This document shows, one piece after another, positions 1 through 12,227 of a stretch of DNA of 64,000 nt (position 1 is its first letter; the number at the start of each line of letters is the position of its first letter). The position numbers and the translations under genes were made by a program. The notes beneath the pieces are model-generated. The model was given only the letters and a program-made list of their open reading frames with translations. It did not search any database and was not told where the DNA came from. Source of the stretch: Phoronis australis (taxonomy: Eukaryota; Phoronida; Phoronidae); contig NMRA01000098.1 in the NCBI GenBank assembly GCA_002633005.1, forward strand, positions 858,128 through 922,127, read 5' to 3'.

Positions 1-90
1 ACCTCCCCCCTCTCGGCGCCACGCGCCTAGGATTCGACCTTTGCGGGAATCCTAAACCCCCCCCTTACTGAAAACGTAGATCCGCCCCTG
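1..90. mobile_element. Right end of a hAT-like non-autonomous element
   Basis: The segment matches the right part of the complete element at 54586-54820: a CGGCGC..CGCGCCT hairpin-like stretch, AATCCTAAACCC, a C-run, CCTTACTGAAA and the end TAGATCCGCCCCTG. The left part lies outside the window. The terminal GATCYGCCNCTG is the complement of the CAGNGGCGGATC start seen at 29334 and 54586. It abuts the foldback that begins at base 91. No coding sequence is visible. Confidence 0.7.
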
Positions 91-1559
91 CTTGTTTCTC
101 ATCTTGACATCACGCACTTTTTTGATTGAAGCACAACACACACTCGGCCAGGAAACGCAGTCCGTGCAAGTATAACAATGCGCGTGGCCGACAAGTTAAC
201 TCAATGCTTTTGGCCAAAAGTAAAACGTTCATAAGAAATCACAGTACACAAAAAACTTCGCATATCAATACAGTATCAGGATAATTTATATTTGACACAA
301 ATATGTGAGTAATTACATTTATTTGGCAATAAATAAAGTGCTCTCTGCTTCTCATGATCAAGTAGTCGAGGGGATTGACGATGAAAGCCGCGCGAAATTA
401 GATTTTCGGATTTAGCTCGGGGGCGTCCGTCAAAAACCCGGATGTGCGAAGACCGTCTGCCATGAAATCACGAAATCACGTCCTTGAATTTGTAATTTTG
501 GCATTCTTTTGTCATTTTTGTCGCCAAATCACCACTCGACGGCAATTTGAAGAGATCGAATGAAAGAAAGTATTCTAAGAGTTGTCCGATGCTAGTTTCG
601 TGGAGTTCCATGCACATTTGAGTAGAAAATTCTGAGCAAACAGATTTCGAGTGTCCAACCTTTATGTTTTCTTATATATATTATTGAGTGACGTCATTTG
701 CGATAAACCCAAGCGCCTGTGGTTATATCTAGCAGAACTGTGCAAATGAATGTATACGTGTAGGTGATTTCAGACCTATCAAGGTTGGAACAACCCAAAA
801 TCAACGTATGTCAAAGAATGTCTACCCACCCCATTTTCCCCGTTTCTTCGTTTAAGTTACGACACTTTGCATTTGTGACGTCAGTAGCCTTTTTGCGTCA
901 TCTATTTTATTTGCGCAATATCAGAACCACAGGCGCTTGGGTTTATCTGTTCCTCGATCGAAAATGACGTCACTCACTACTACACGTAAGAAAACATAAA
1001 GGTTGGACACTCGAAATCTGTTTCCTCAAAATTGTCTACTCAAATGTGCATGGAACTCCACGAAACTAGCATCGAACAACTCTTAGAATATCTTCTTTCA
1101 TTTGATCTCTTCAAATTGCCATCGAGTGGTGATTTGACGACAAAAATGCCAAAAGAATGCCAAAATCACAAATTCAAGGAAGTCAGTCCGTGATGTCATG
1201 GCAGACAGTCTTCGCACATCCGGGTTTTTAACGGACGCTCCCGAGCTAAATCCGAAAGTCTATTTTCGCGCGCCGTCAATCCCTCGACTACTTGGTCATG
1301 AGAAGCAGAGAGCACTATCATTGCCAAATAAATGTAACTACTCAGACATTTGTGTCAAATATAAATTATACTGATACTGTATTGATATGCGAAGTTTTTT
1401 GTTTACTGTGATTTCTTATGAAGGTTTTACTTTTGGCCAAAACCATTGCGTTAACTCGTCGGCCACGCGCATTGTAATACTTGCACGGACTGCGTTTCCT
1501 GGCCGAGTGTGTGTTGTGCTTCAATCAAAAATGTGCGTGATGTCAAAATGAGAAACAAG
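91..1559. repeat. Long foldback (inverted-repeat) element, arms about 650 bp
   Basis: The left arm (91 to about 748) is repeated in reverse complement as the right arm (about 900-1559), around a spacer of about 150 bp. Landmarks pair throughout: CTTGTTTCTCAT at 91 with ATGAGAAACAAG at 1559, AATGCCAAAA segments, the AAACCCAAGCGCCTGTGG block near 707 and its complement near 925. Arms differ by scattered substitutions and small indels. Each arm carries a TGACGTCA palindrome. No transposase-like open frame is present, so this looks like a non-autonomous foldback element; its transcript could fold into a long hairpin. Confidence 0.93.
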
Positions 1560-1744
1560 ATACGCCAGTTTATGCAATAAAATTCTAAGTTAAGGGCTAA
1601 AATGAGCCGTCAGAGGAATAAAGTTACAAATAATCATTAAACTACTTTAACATTCTCAATTAGTTGAGTTTTGGATTAGAGTTATGGAATTTGAAATATA
1701 GGTTGCTTGCTCAAACTCGAAGTTTCAGCACAACTGAAATCCGC

Positions 1745-2040
1745 CATGTTTACTATTTCAGGTCCTTGAATTCAGAGTTTTGAGATTGTTTTGGAAATTG
1801 AATCGCCAATTCACCACTCACGAAGACAGTTAATGGGATCTAGGAAAGATAAGGCTTCGAAGGTTTATGCAACACTAGACTGAGGGAGGTGCACGCAGAT
1901 TTTATTTGGATTTTGGACGGTTGAAGTTGGGAGCCTCGGCTTGGCAAAGTTTAAGTGTCCAACCTTTATGTTTCTTAAATATGGTTATGAGTGATCTGGA
2001 AATCCGAGCGCCTGTGATCAGAGCTAGACCATTTTCACGA
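1745..2040 (+). repeat. Decayed extra half-arm of the foldback element
   Basis: Blocks in left-arm order recur here with substantial divergence: GTCCTTGAATT, CGCCAATTCACCACTC, AGTGTCCAACCTTTATGTTT (compare 647-668) and GAGCGCCTGTG. The order and orientation follow positions 478-735 of the left arm. This suggests an older copy next to the intact foldback. Confidence 0.65.
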
Positions 2041-2589
2041 AAGACGTCGCTCTAGTGGCGACTGGTCATTCACATTTAGCACTTCACATTTACAAAATAC
2101 CGCCAAAAACGGGTGATGAGGCTGGATCACGCGAGATCATATCATTTCGTATCCGCGCCAAATAAACAGCATTTTGTTATTGTTGTAATTTGAATGAGTT
2201 TTGTAGAAGCTAGAACTAAGTTCTTAAAAATGGTAGTGGAGAAAATCCGCAGTATTTGTAGACTCGTTTATATATCAAAATATAGACTTATCTCCCTTGT
2301 CATGGATACTCGGGTAATGCCCTACTAGTATCGATGGAATCCCCGAGTAGAATCGCGACGTATGCTCACTTTTTATACAAGTACAACCGTACAGCCGTAC
2401 ATGGCTGGTCCACGTTAGATTCCGGTTTCGAGGATTGGTCTGAGTCGGCATTTACTGCAGTTGTTCAGTAGCACTTACATTGATTCAGAAACGCGATAGG
2501 CCGACTGCTAAACCAGAAATCGCGAACCACCATGTTTACAAAAAGCGCCGTCTACCGAGCAAAATGACAGAAGTGAACTACTTTCTTGC

Positions 2590-2775
2590 GGAATCGTGCG
2601 GGAGCGGGACAATGTCAACGAGCCAATCCAGGTGGAAGTGACGTGTGTCACGCGCATGCGTTCTGTCAATAGGGATTCCCTGTCTTTACTTCCTTCTCTC
2701 GAAGTGTTATTGTTTCAGCAGAGAATTTATCGAATTCAAGGACTGTGACAGCGAGATTGGACGAATTTCGACATG
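2590..2775 (+). promoter_or_regulatory. Promoter-like segment ending in ATG followed by a splice donor
   Basis: An inverted-orientation-compatible CCAAT box (2623-2627), an NRF-1-type palindrome GCGCATGCG (2652-2660), and a pyrimidine-rich CTTCCTTCTCTC tract (about 2689-2700) precede GACATG|GTACGT, in which an ATG (2773-2775) is directly followed by a consensus donor. This is the layout of a housekeeping gene whose first exon holds only the start codon, as in many ribosomal-protein genes. I could find no downstream exon that I recognise, so this may be a stranded first exon, a gene with tiny exons, or chance. The CCAAT portion (about 2601-2632) is also repeated in inverse orientation at about 9575-9606. 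Confidence 0.35.
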
Positions 2776-2850
2776 GTACGTGTGCTTGATTTATTATATT
2801 TTATGATAGGTATGATCTTAAGAGAAACCACTGCTCTTTTGACGGAGAAA

Positions 2851-2985
2851 CTAGTTGACATTTGCAAAATGTCAACCAGCAGAGTCAGGTAGGACCTAGC
2901 ATTTGTATTTTTGTGAAGATACCTGGATCAGCTAGTTGACATTTGCAAAATGTCAACCAGCGGAGCCGGGTAGGACTAGTTGTCT
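2851..2985. repeat. Two direct copies of a hairpin-forming motif
   Basis: CTAGTTGACATTTGCAAAATGTCAACCAGC occurs in two copies 81 bp apart, split here as GTTGACATTT, loop GCA, AAATGTCAAC at 2854-2876 and 2935-2957. Each copy is a perfect 10-bp-arm hairpin, followed by a shared GGTAGGAC. It lies in the would-be first intron after the 2773 ATG. Confidence 0.8.
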
Positions 2986-5900
2986 GGTAATTCAGAAGTG
3001 TTTTCAAAAATTTCAGGTCATTTGCATGGATTTTTTTTTTATTGGCGCTGCGCTACCTGCCAGATGACACAAGCTCGAGTGAAAGATAGGAAGTGAATAA
3101 TACAGGTAAGTATTAGAAATTGTTGAATTACCGGCGATTGCGTTTTTAAACATTACACATTTCATCTTAAGGATGGCCATATTTACTCACTAGTTATAAG
3201 ATTGTTTCATATCTTTCAAGATATTCAATTTGTTTAAAAGTTAGCATCATAAAGAGTATAAAGTCACAGCATAGACTTATCTGTGATGGTGGTCTTATGC
3301 AAAAGGCCGAATCGATGTATTTTGATTAAGAAACAATAGATGTTGCATTGCTCTAATTTAATTTTGATTCAATTGCAAAGTACCAAGAACTGCTTAATTA
3401 TTCAGAATTGAAATCTTAGCCATAAGAAACAGTTTAATCTGAGAAATTCAGAGCGTATGTCCATGAATCACTTAACTTACATCTAATTGGCTAACAAAAG
3501 TATCTTAGAACTTATCATCAAAATACAATTCACCCGTAATTAATGTTGATGTATGCATTGAAAGTGTAAATGAGACCTAACAATTGATGTCTTACGAATT
3601 ATTTTCCTATAATGAAAATATTTTTCACAAAGTTGATCAAAATATTAAACCCACTGTCCATCAAAATGGAATTGACTGAGTCACAGCTACTAGTATGTGA
3701 CTTAATTGGATTCAGTTTGTTCCTTTTATATGCAACGCTTTCTTTACTCCATGTTACTTCTTGCAGCATTCTTGTCTCAATTTACCCACTTGTAGCTCAT
3801 TGGAAACTGATTCTGCATTATGGAACATAACACATTTGACAGTTTGTCTTTGAATTGACCTTCATGATCTTAACTGGTTGTCTTTTATATTTTGAAACTT
3901 TAAGGTTTTATTTTATGGTATTATTTTAAGGATGAGTCCTCATGTAGCAGACAAGCTTACTTAATAATATTATTTTGCTTTCTCATCAGATCACTGTCAA
4001 GCTTCAATAGGCAGCAGAGTTTATTCATGAAGACCATGGACATTTTCAGTGTTGTGGTCTTACTCGAAGGGAAGTAAGCAGTAAGAATTTCGCCCTTGTG
4101 TGCCACCACTTCGTTAATGTAGGAGTGGTACCAGGCGTCTTCCCTGTGGAAGTCACAAAAAAGATCTCTGCACACTCATAGAGAAAGTTAGCAAGTACGT
4201 AGTTCTATGGGCTTTACAACCCATGTTTGGTGTTAAAAATGGATTTTTTGTTCATCGACTTTTTGCTGTGAAATTAGTCTTTGGGCCTTACTAGAGTTTT
4301 AGAAATGATATCTGGGACAGTAAATGCGAGTAGTCCTGGTCTTTGAAATTGTAGCAACACTTGTTGCAGATACGAAAGTTAAATCTGTGCTTTCTAGCAA
4401 ACATGTATATTCGCTGGCTGTAACAAGTGAAATTCTTGAAAAAATAACAGAAAAAGTAAAATTGGAACCACCCCTACTAATGCCTAGTTAGGTTTTCTGG
4501 TCATTTTTAAGAGTCCAGATTTGTAAATACGAGTGCAAGTATGCAAATATAAGTCAGATTTCAAAAGGAACTGTTTCTCCTGTATGGTGGGCTGTGTTGT
4601 CATTTCATCTGAAATGCAACATGTAGGGTCTCTAGTAATAACAAAGTTTCCGATCTCCCGATCTTAGTAGTTTTAACTACTAAAAATTAAAATTCTGACA
4701 TAGTTGTGGGGAAGAAGCAACAAATAAGTGGTCAGATTTTCGTTTTTGTACCTTTAAAGCCAAAACCTTGTGTGAACCTAATGGGGTTTCATGCAATGCC
4801 TGCAATTGGCGGTGAAATCTATATATCGTATACGGAGAACAGTAGTGTGTTGTGACCAAGCTGTTAAACAGAAAATGGTGAACGCTATAGGCATTAAGTT
4901 GAGGCTCTTACAAAACATTTACCAGTTCAGTAATTTCATTACTACTGTGTAAAGTAAGCAAGTACCCGAAAACAAAGTTACACAGTTTTAATTGCTTGAG
5001 TTTCTATTTCAGATTCATCAACCACAAAACATCTTGGATTCCATTCTTTATTGTGCTCTCTCAGGACTGATAAAGCCTTCTGCAAGGATGCAATGTTTTC
5101 ATTTTCGAGAACTAGCCACCACTTCATATCCAGCATTTGTCGTGACACATACTAAAAACAGAGAATGGGCAAACAAAGAAGTCTGGTGTCTATAATAGAA
5201 TTACTAAAATGTAGTAGGGTGTATAATTCATAAGTCTTGTTAATTGACAATGTTTCCCATATCGTGTGCTTAAAGGTTTTGTAGTACCTTATCGACAAGT
5301 CTGTACATTAAGTCAAATATTTACAAAACTGTAGAATTTTATTTGGTGTTGTATAACATAATGTTCAAGGTAAATCTCAAAAATGCTGTTACTGTTTGCT
5401 AAATTACTGTTTCATTTTTGTTTTATGCAATGTAAAAAATTCATGAAATTTATGCAATTCCTACTTTCTGGTAGCCCCTCGCGCAAATGTGAAATATTTT
5501 AAAAAACATTCCTAATGGCATGCTGGGGATTAGTTTCTAAAGCATATTTTCACGTGAATCCAATCAACATCTTGTAAGATGTTCCAAAGATGGACATTTT
5601 GATGGAGCCCTAAATAACGAAATGCTTTATGCTTATTACGTATTAAGCATAACCTTTGACAATTACTTCATATTGTGTGTGGTCACCTGGGAAAAATCCC
5701 AAGTCACCACAAAGTCACCACTGCGAGTATCAAAGTCAGACAATAATTCCCTTGAAATTTGTTTCAAAGTTTGTGTTGACTGCCAAATATTAAGTTACAA
5801 ACAGTTTTCTTAGATTTGATACCTTTGTTTACTATTGTTTCGTTTATTTCATGAAATCAGTGCATTAGCCACCACAGCAGTTAGCACTTGTCAAACTTTC

Positions 5901-8039
5901 ATTAAAGTTACATAAGGAAGTAAACAGGTGGAAGCTGGCAATAATCATGCAAGATGAGTTCAACTAGCGACTACATTGTATATGATCACCTACATTCTAG
6001 ATATGCGACGTAAGTTCCCAAGAACAGAGTATGGCATAACCTTTTTTTGCCAACTATTCTGATGACAAACATCAGTTTGGGACAACGTCAGATTTCCTTT
6101 GGTGACCTGGGATTTTCAGCAAGTAACCAAATGCGACTAAGTGTTGAGCATCGTCCTACAATGCCGGAAGTATTCCAAGATTGGTTAAGCGTGATCATTT
6201 TTGCAAACCTAAAAATCTCATGGTTCTTTAATTAGAATGTTTTGAAAGTGATGAGCAGCAGGGGACTCTCCTGCAATTGAAATTATTATCACCTTGTTCA
6301 TGACATGAGCTGAATGTTTCTCTGGTATTGGCAGATCAACAAATATGTATTTTTCAACACATACTTGCTCCTAGTTAGGAAACAACAAGTCGTTGCGAAG
6401 GGCCTCTGAATCTTTTCTTTGTGATATAATATGCATTGTGGTCGAGATGGTAGTTGAATAAAAGATGACTATGGAAAATGTAGCTAGTGAATCTGTTGTA
6501 CCATTAGCATAACCAGGTATGATATCAAGTTAAAATCAGAAACTTCAAACTAGAGCAAACCAAGTTTGTACTGGCTGAAGTAATCGCTTAAAAGCACACA
6601 ATGCATATTCTTAAAAAACATTCATTTTGGTTTGTGTTTTTAGAGTATGTCTCAGTACTAAGTGCTATGAACTTTCACAATTTTGACACGTGTTTACACT
6701 GCCCTGTGGCTGAATGAAATTCAGTGATGGGTCATTGAGGCTAACTTAATTTAATGTAGTTAGAAATGTGTTTTGATTTGACTTGACATTACCTAATTAA
6801 CACTATATAGGACTTTAATTATACTTGGTTGCTATGTATGACATGTCATTCTCTACTATGTAGGTGATAATGAGAGAAGATTTATCGCAATTGAAATTTT
6901 ATTGCCATACATAGGTTCTACCGAAAGTGAATGTTAACAGATTGCTCATCTTGCACCCTGGAAAAGTAACTTCTTGCATGCATATTGATTCTTCACATCC
7001 TTGTTATTTCCATCCAGTTACTTGCTTGGTCTGTACATTTTGACTGTATGCGTGGTCAGTCTATAATACCTGTAGAATGAGCTCTAGATTTAGTGATGAG
7101 GAAGCAAGTAAGAATATCAAACTAATCATGATGCTGTTTTTTTGAATCTAGCTTTAACAACATTATTGTACTTCAGCGTCATCACCTACTTCACTTAAAA
7201 TGTATGGCAAAGTGTCACAAAGACTGTATGATCTTGATTTGTTGTGTATACTGAACGTTACTCAGATGTCTTAGGATTCAATACCTTTTTTGTCTTTCGC
7301 CTGTTCGAGACTTGATGATACTCTATTACTTTTGAACCCAATAAGCTTATCTTAGAACTGCTTTCCGGTGCCCATCATCTTCAGTTCTGACTGTAAAATT
7401 ACTGTGGTTGTCTGAAAGAGTGGATATTTGTAATAGTTTAGTTTTTTCACTGAAATCACTGAAATGGTAAATTTGCTGTTTTGCGTAGTAGGCCTATTAG
7501 GTTATGATTAACTGTCAGGCAAAGTAGAAAAATATATCCTACAGCATACAAATTTGATCCATGTGTGTAACCTCTTTTGGGTTCTGACAGCCAGGGTAGT
7601 TGAACTTGGGATATCTTTAATTAACAGTCTTGAACTGGGACACTTATTCAAACCTGCATGGCTGCCGTCATGGGGCCACTAGCAACACAAATCAGCACAA
7701 AACTATCGGTACTTATCAGCCCAAAAATACACCCAACAATGTAAGAAACCCCAATATAACAAAATAGTGTGCACAGTTATTGGTACCAACAAAACAAAAT
7801 CAAAGTACACCAAAATTAATGGACACACACAGTCAGTTGAATCTGATCTGGAGAGAAAGTGAATACTGGTTTTGAGTACTGAGCTAAGTGGATAGTGTTA
7901 TTAACTACAAATGTCTAGTTGTGACGAAATCTTTGATTGAGTTTTAACACTACCAAAGAATAATTGCATGTATTCCAACTCACCTTCACGGAGTTCATAT
8001 AGGCCAAATTTCCAAGTGCTCTTTGATGTCCGTGTAGTT
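2986..8039. other. Non-coding stretch, no recognisable gene
   Basis: About 5 kb of AT-rich sequence. The longest open frames are about 60-75 codons and none resembles a known domain. A polypyrimidine tract and AG near 5012 look like a splice acceptor, but the following sequence is not recognisable protein. The only structured item is the dispersed repeat at 5683-6125. Confidence 0.6.
5683..6125. repeat. Dispersed repeat shared with HDAC intron 1
   Basis: The left part has a small palindrome (CCTGGGAAAAATCCCA) followed by CTGCGAGTATCAAAGTCA, which recurs exactly at about 32405-32425. The right part ends in GTGACCTGGGATTTTCAG, which recurs at about 32597. Spacing is similar but not identical (about 400 against 210 bp). 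This suggests two members of one non-autonomous family. Confidence 0.6.
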
Positions 8040-8665
8040 GAATGACATCTCCACTTCAAAATCTTTTACTGGGTTTGGTGCTGCCTCGTAATTTTCTACA
8101 AAGCCATGGAAATTACCCCATGTTTCACCCACTCTTTTTCTGTGGAGACACACTGACAAATGCTCATATTTTCTTTGCTTGCCTGTGCGGTATGTGGGGA
8201 GCAGAGGGCTCCACTTTTCCAGACACTCAAAAAAACTGACAATGTTTACAAAAAATATTCAGATCTTCCTCAATTTTTTTCTAAGTGGGTGTAAATTGGA
8301 GCTCGACCTAAATGAAAATAAGGTTTTATCCGAAATACTTTCAAAATTCCTTTTTAATATTTCAATATTTTACTCACACAGAGATTTAAAAATCTCTGTG
8401 TGAGTAAACTCTTTGTGTGAGTAGATGAATTGTATGCATGTAAAATTCATATTTATTGTGAATGAAAATGATTTATTTATATTCATTACCATATCATTCA
8501 TTTGTAATCTTAACATTTTATTCAGGTATTTGTGTACACTTTTTTATATTTCTTTATATATACCTTTTGGCACTTTCTGTGACAATTTCATATTAAACAT
8601 TAAAGAACTCCTTTTCTGCAGTTTCATTGCCACATTCCATTGCACAAATAAATCTTAACGTCCAG
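8040..8665 (+). mobile_element. 3' end of a non-LTR retrotransposon (decayed copy)
   Basis: Aligns block by block with 22760-23290: GGAGACACACTGACA, CATATTTTCTTTGCTTG, GGAGCAGAGGG, TTTTCCAGACACTC, TTTACAAAAAATATTC, then a shared AT-rich tail with CTTTTGGCACTTTCTG. The encoded piece (GDTLTNAHIFFAC) is the Cys/His stretch found near the C-terminus of many LINE-encoded proteins. Frames are broken. A 15-bp inverted repeat of AGAGATTT/AAATCTCT lies at about 8382-8402. Confidence 0.7.
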
Positions 8666-8727
8666 CTGATCGAATTTTGGTAGCCGCGCACTTTTGTCTT
8701 TCGTATCTTCTTTGTAGAAGAGTGTCT

Positions 8728-9610
8728 GGGAATCCCAGTGCGCAAAAGGTACCCGCTCATCCAAAACCTTCACGGCAAACAGATGGCGCTTCTCATCAAT
8801 CACGTGTCACTTTATCGCTCAAGTAAGACTGTCTGCCAGAGAATCTTAACCAAGAACCTTGACCTACATTCTGCTGATGCTGTAACCACAGGTCACGAGA
8901 GTTCATGAACCAGACAGTGTATGTCCTGATGAGTGGCGAATTTGTGTGGAAAAGAAATCTTTGTGTCCGACATTCCATGTTTAAAACCCCATTTGTAATA
9001 ACTATTTATAACATATACTTAAGATGAAAGTGTTAATAATATACGCTGTTGTGGTTGCTCGGCCTAAACGCTGGGGTAAAATATATATTCAATGAACGTG
9101 ACCATGGTGAGGCTACTAAACCGGGCCCGGCCAATTTTCCGCCCGGCGAGATTTTTGGCAACTCAACAACCATAATTTTAATTAGGTTGAAATATAACCA
9201 CTATATTTTTTAAAATTATGCTTGAATTATACATAGTGAAATACATGTTAAGTTTTATTCTCTTGCGATATTTTCTTTTTCGTTCAGTGTCTCGTTAGCC
9301 AACAACACTGAGCCCAGCAGACCGGACTGGCCGTGGTACGGCACGGCAGCTGATGGTTCACCAGGTAGAAACGTCTGTATTTTATGTTCTATCAACAAAA
9401 GATTCAGTTCACACAAGAATGTCACATGACTGTAAGCAGCGCTGCCTGTTAGTAAAGCATCATTGCATCCTGCGCCATCTGTTTGCCGTAAAGGCTTTGG
9501 ATGAGCGGGTACCTTTTGCCCCTGGACTCCAAAAATAGAATCACGATTTTCGACAACAGGTGTCCCTGCTGCATACCTGGATTGGCTCGTTGACATTGTC
9601 CTGCTCCCCT
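8728..9610. repeat. Inverted repeat pair of unknown family
   Basis: Positions about 8745-8793 (GCAAAAGGTACCCGCTCATC, then CAAACAGATGGCGC) recur in reverse complement at about 9472-9522. Outside the matching core the arms diverge quickly. The right arm also includes, further out, the inverted copy of GACAATGTCAACGAGCC also seen at 2608. CAGATGGCGC is the sort of motif found at repeat ends. No credible protein is encoded on either strand between the arms. Confidence 0.65.
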
Positions 9611-10030
9611 TTCTTGCAGGTTAATGTACTCCATATGAGTAAGATAATACATGTAGTGTTGGCTTACGTAGTAAACGAAAACTAGACCCATAATTATGTA
9701 AAAAGAACTGAACAGAATGATTAGAAATCCGAGTCAATTCACGTGCATGGTCATCATCTGGTAATGTGGCCAGGTTGAACTAAGCATCAAATGAAAACCC
9801 AGAGCCTAAATCACTAGGTCACACCACGGAGTTCAATACTAAGGTGATTTTTTCAAATGGGACTTTTTTATTTAAACGCAAGTTGGACGGAACGGCTCAG
9901 CACTTTTAATGTCCACTTTATACCATAAAAATAATATGAAGTGAATCTCTACATTACCTTAAACATGTTTACATTGTTTTGATTTGATTCTTCAATTAGT
10001 ATCTTATTAATGAGTAGTTCAATTTTTGGC
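9611..10030. other. Non-coding, nothing recognised
   Basis: No open frame with protein-like character, no repeat with a partner in the window that I could see. Confidence 0.5.
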
Positions 10031-10200
10031 GTGCGGAATATTCCGCACCGATTGCGAAATAATACGCAAAATATTACGCGGAATATTTTGCACTTGCAGA
10101 ATATTTTGCAGATTTTGCGTAATTTCGGAATATTACACAAATTTTGATGAAAATTGTGCACTTGAGGAATATGATGCATATTTTTGGAATTTCCGCGTAA
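10031..10200. repeat. AT-rich array of GAATATT-type palindromes
   Basis: A perfect 18-bp palindrome GTGCGGAATATTCCGCAC (10031-10048) is followed by degenerate copies on both strands: GCGGAATATTTTGCA, GCAGAATATTTTGCAG, CGGAATATTAC, GAGGAATATGATGCA. The copies are 20-30 bp apart. Function unknown; likely an internal satellite of a repeat element. Confidence 0.7.
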
Positions 10201-10513
10201 ATTGGACTTGTAGATTTTTTGTGATTGACAAACACGAGTTTTGTCAATTTTATATTTATTGAAAACACTAAAAAACTTCTTTAGAGCTCTAAAATTTCAA
10301 AACAAATAATACTTAATAATTAAAATTCACTGTGACAGTTACTGAATGGATGTCCACGCAGAACGGTTCTGCAAACAGAGTTGCCTTCAACTTTTTATCT
10401 TTTGTTCAGCCGCAATAAAGTTGAGATGCATTTCATTGTCAATAACACTTGAACGTATCCATATGTCAAACCTAACAATAATTAATCAATCAATCTGACA
10501 GTTGCGGAACAGC

Positions 10514-10762
10514 GGGGCCCGTTTTAACAAAACTGACTTAGCTAAGACAATTCTTAAATTTTATTAAAGTTTAAAATAAAAGTTCAATTTGTCTCCACAT
10601 CAATTCAAGAAAGAGATCTTAAGCTTGATTTAAGTGCGTGACGTAAATTTTGTCTTAATTTTGATGAATTTACCAGATGTGGAAGTTTCAAAGGTGGGAG
10701 GTTAAGAGAAATCTTAGACTTAAGTCAAAAATGAACTTAAAGTCCTTGTTGCAAACGGCCCA
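10514..10762. mobile_element. MITE with GGGGCCCG ends (copy 1)
   Basis: Aligns over its whole length with the element at 51688-51937: GGGGCCCGTT, TGACTTAGCTAAGACAA, AAGAAAGAGATCTTAAG, TTTTGTCTTAATTTT, TGTGGAAGTTTCAAAG, TCTTAGACTTAAGTCAAA. The inner sequence is itself rich in self-complementary CTTAAG/TCTTAA blocks. The right terminus is degenerate (GCAAACGGCCCA). It lies just left of the N gap. Confidence 0.8.
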
Positions 10763-10850
10763 TGTGGTTCCAGTATCCGAAAATACTTACTACATAAATT
10801 CTTATTTTCGACACCCTTTCTTTATATTCTTTTCGCCTTTCTTGCCAAAA

Positions 10851-11618
10851 NNNNNNNNNNNNNNNNNNNNNNNNNNNNNNNNNNNNNNNNNNNNNNNNNN
10901 NNNNNNNNNNNNNNNNNNNNNNNNNNNNNNNNNNNNNNNNNNNNNNNNNNNNNNNNNNNNNNNNNNNNNNNNNNNNNNNNNNNNNNNNNNNNNNNNNNNN
11001 NNNNNNNNNNNNNNNNNNNNNNNNNNNNNNNNNNNNNNNNNNNNNNNNNNNNNNNNNNNNNNNNNNNNNNNNNNNNNNNNNNNNNNNNNNNNNNNNNNNN
11101 NNNNNNNNNNNNNNNNNNNNNNNNNNNNNNNNNNNNNNNNNNNNNNNNNNNNNNNNNNNNNNNNNNNNNNNNNNNNNNNNNNNNNNNNNNNNNNNNNNNN
11201 NNNNNNNNNNNNNNNNNNNNNNNNNNNNNNNNNNNNNNNNNNNNNNNNNNNNNNNNNNNNNNNNNNNNNNNNNNNNNNNNNNNNNNNNNNNNNNNNNNNN
11301 NNNNNNNNNNNNNNNNNNNNNNNNNNNNNNNNNNNNNNNNNNNNNNNNNNNNNNNNNNNNNNNNNNNNNNNNNNNNNNNNNNNNNNNNNNNNNNNNNNNN
11401 NNNNNNNNNNNNNNNNNNNNNNNNNNNNNNNNNNNNNNNNNNNNNNNNNNNNNNNNNNNNNNNNNNNNNNNNNNNNNNNNNNNNNNNNNNNNNNNNNNNN
11501 NNNNNNNNNNNNNNNNNNNNNNNNNNNNNNNNNNNNNNNNNNNNNNNNNNNNNNNNNNNNNNNNNNNNNNNNNNNNNNNNNNNNNNNNNNNNNNNNNNNN
11601 NNNNNNNNNNNNNNNNNN
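10851..11618. other. Assembly gap of 768 N
   Basis: Unsequenced bases. Open frames that appear to cross it are artefacts. The gap lies between two partial GGGGCCCG MITE copies, so repeat-induced assembly failure is likely. Confidence 0.99.
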
Positions 11619-12186
11619 CTAAGGTCTGCCGCAGCAGTGTGACACAGGACTAACCAGCCCGTAATTTCATGCAAGTGTCTGAAACTACCCTTGAATATAT
11701 GCAGCATTTATCATTTGACCATTTTACTTCGACAAAACAGCTTGCAACCGCATGCATTTACCGTTCGCCAGTGTCTGGTCTCGATCCGCACCGGGTCCGA
11801 TAGGCTGCGGTCCCGAGTCTGGCAAAATAATTTCTGTCAAAATTTATTCGCCACATTTCTTCAGCAAATTCCATAAAATTGTCCGTAGTTTGATTTTATC
11901 AAAATTAAGGCGCGCTGTCGATTTTTTTTTATCCCCGTTTGCTGGCTGGTAACAGTACAGGCACTGCTCCAGTCGCACTGGCGGCGTTTTCTCGGCCTGG
12001 GTTCCTGAATGAATTGTACCTCCGGGTTCGCGGCAAGTTCAAAAAAGCGGTGTTTCTTCGGGTGCGAATCGTGAGTGGCGCGTTCATTTAAACTGTTTTC
12101 GAGTACGGATCGTGTATTAGTTATGGGGTAGGTACTTCTTGGATCCTTATAACATCTTCTAACCATGCAATAAGGGTTAACAACGC

Positions 12187-12227
12187 GTGAGACAAGGACT
12201 TTAAGTTAGTTTCTTGGAACGGGCCCC
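12187..12227. mobile_element. Right end of a GGGGCCCG MITE (copy 2)
   Basis: GACAAGGACTTTAAGTTAGT followed by TTCTTGGAACGGGCCCC matches the right terminus of the 51688-51937 element. The left part of this copy is missing or lies in the gap. Taken with the left end at 10514 it brackets an insertion of about 1.7 kb into the GGAAC|GGTTCC core. Confidence 0.7.

Noticed and set aside
10677-11707. Long open frames on both strands across 10.7-11.7 kb
   Set aside because: They exist only because the 768 N carry no stop codons.
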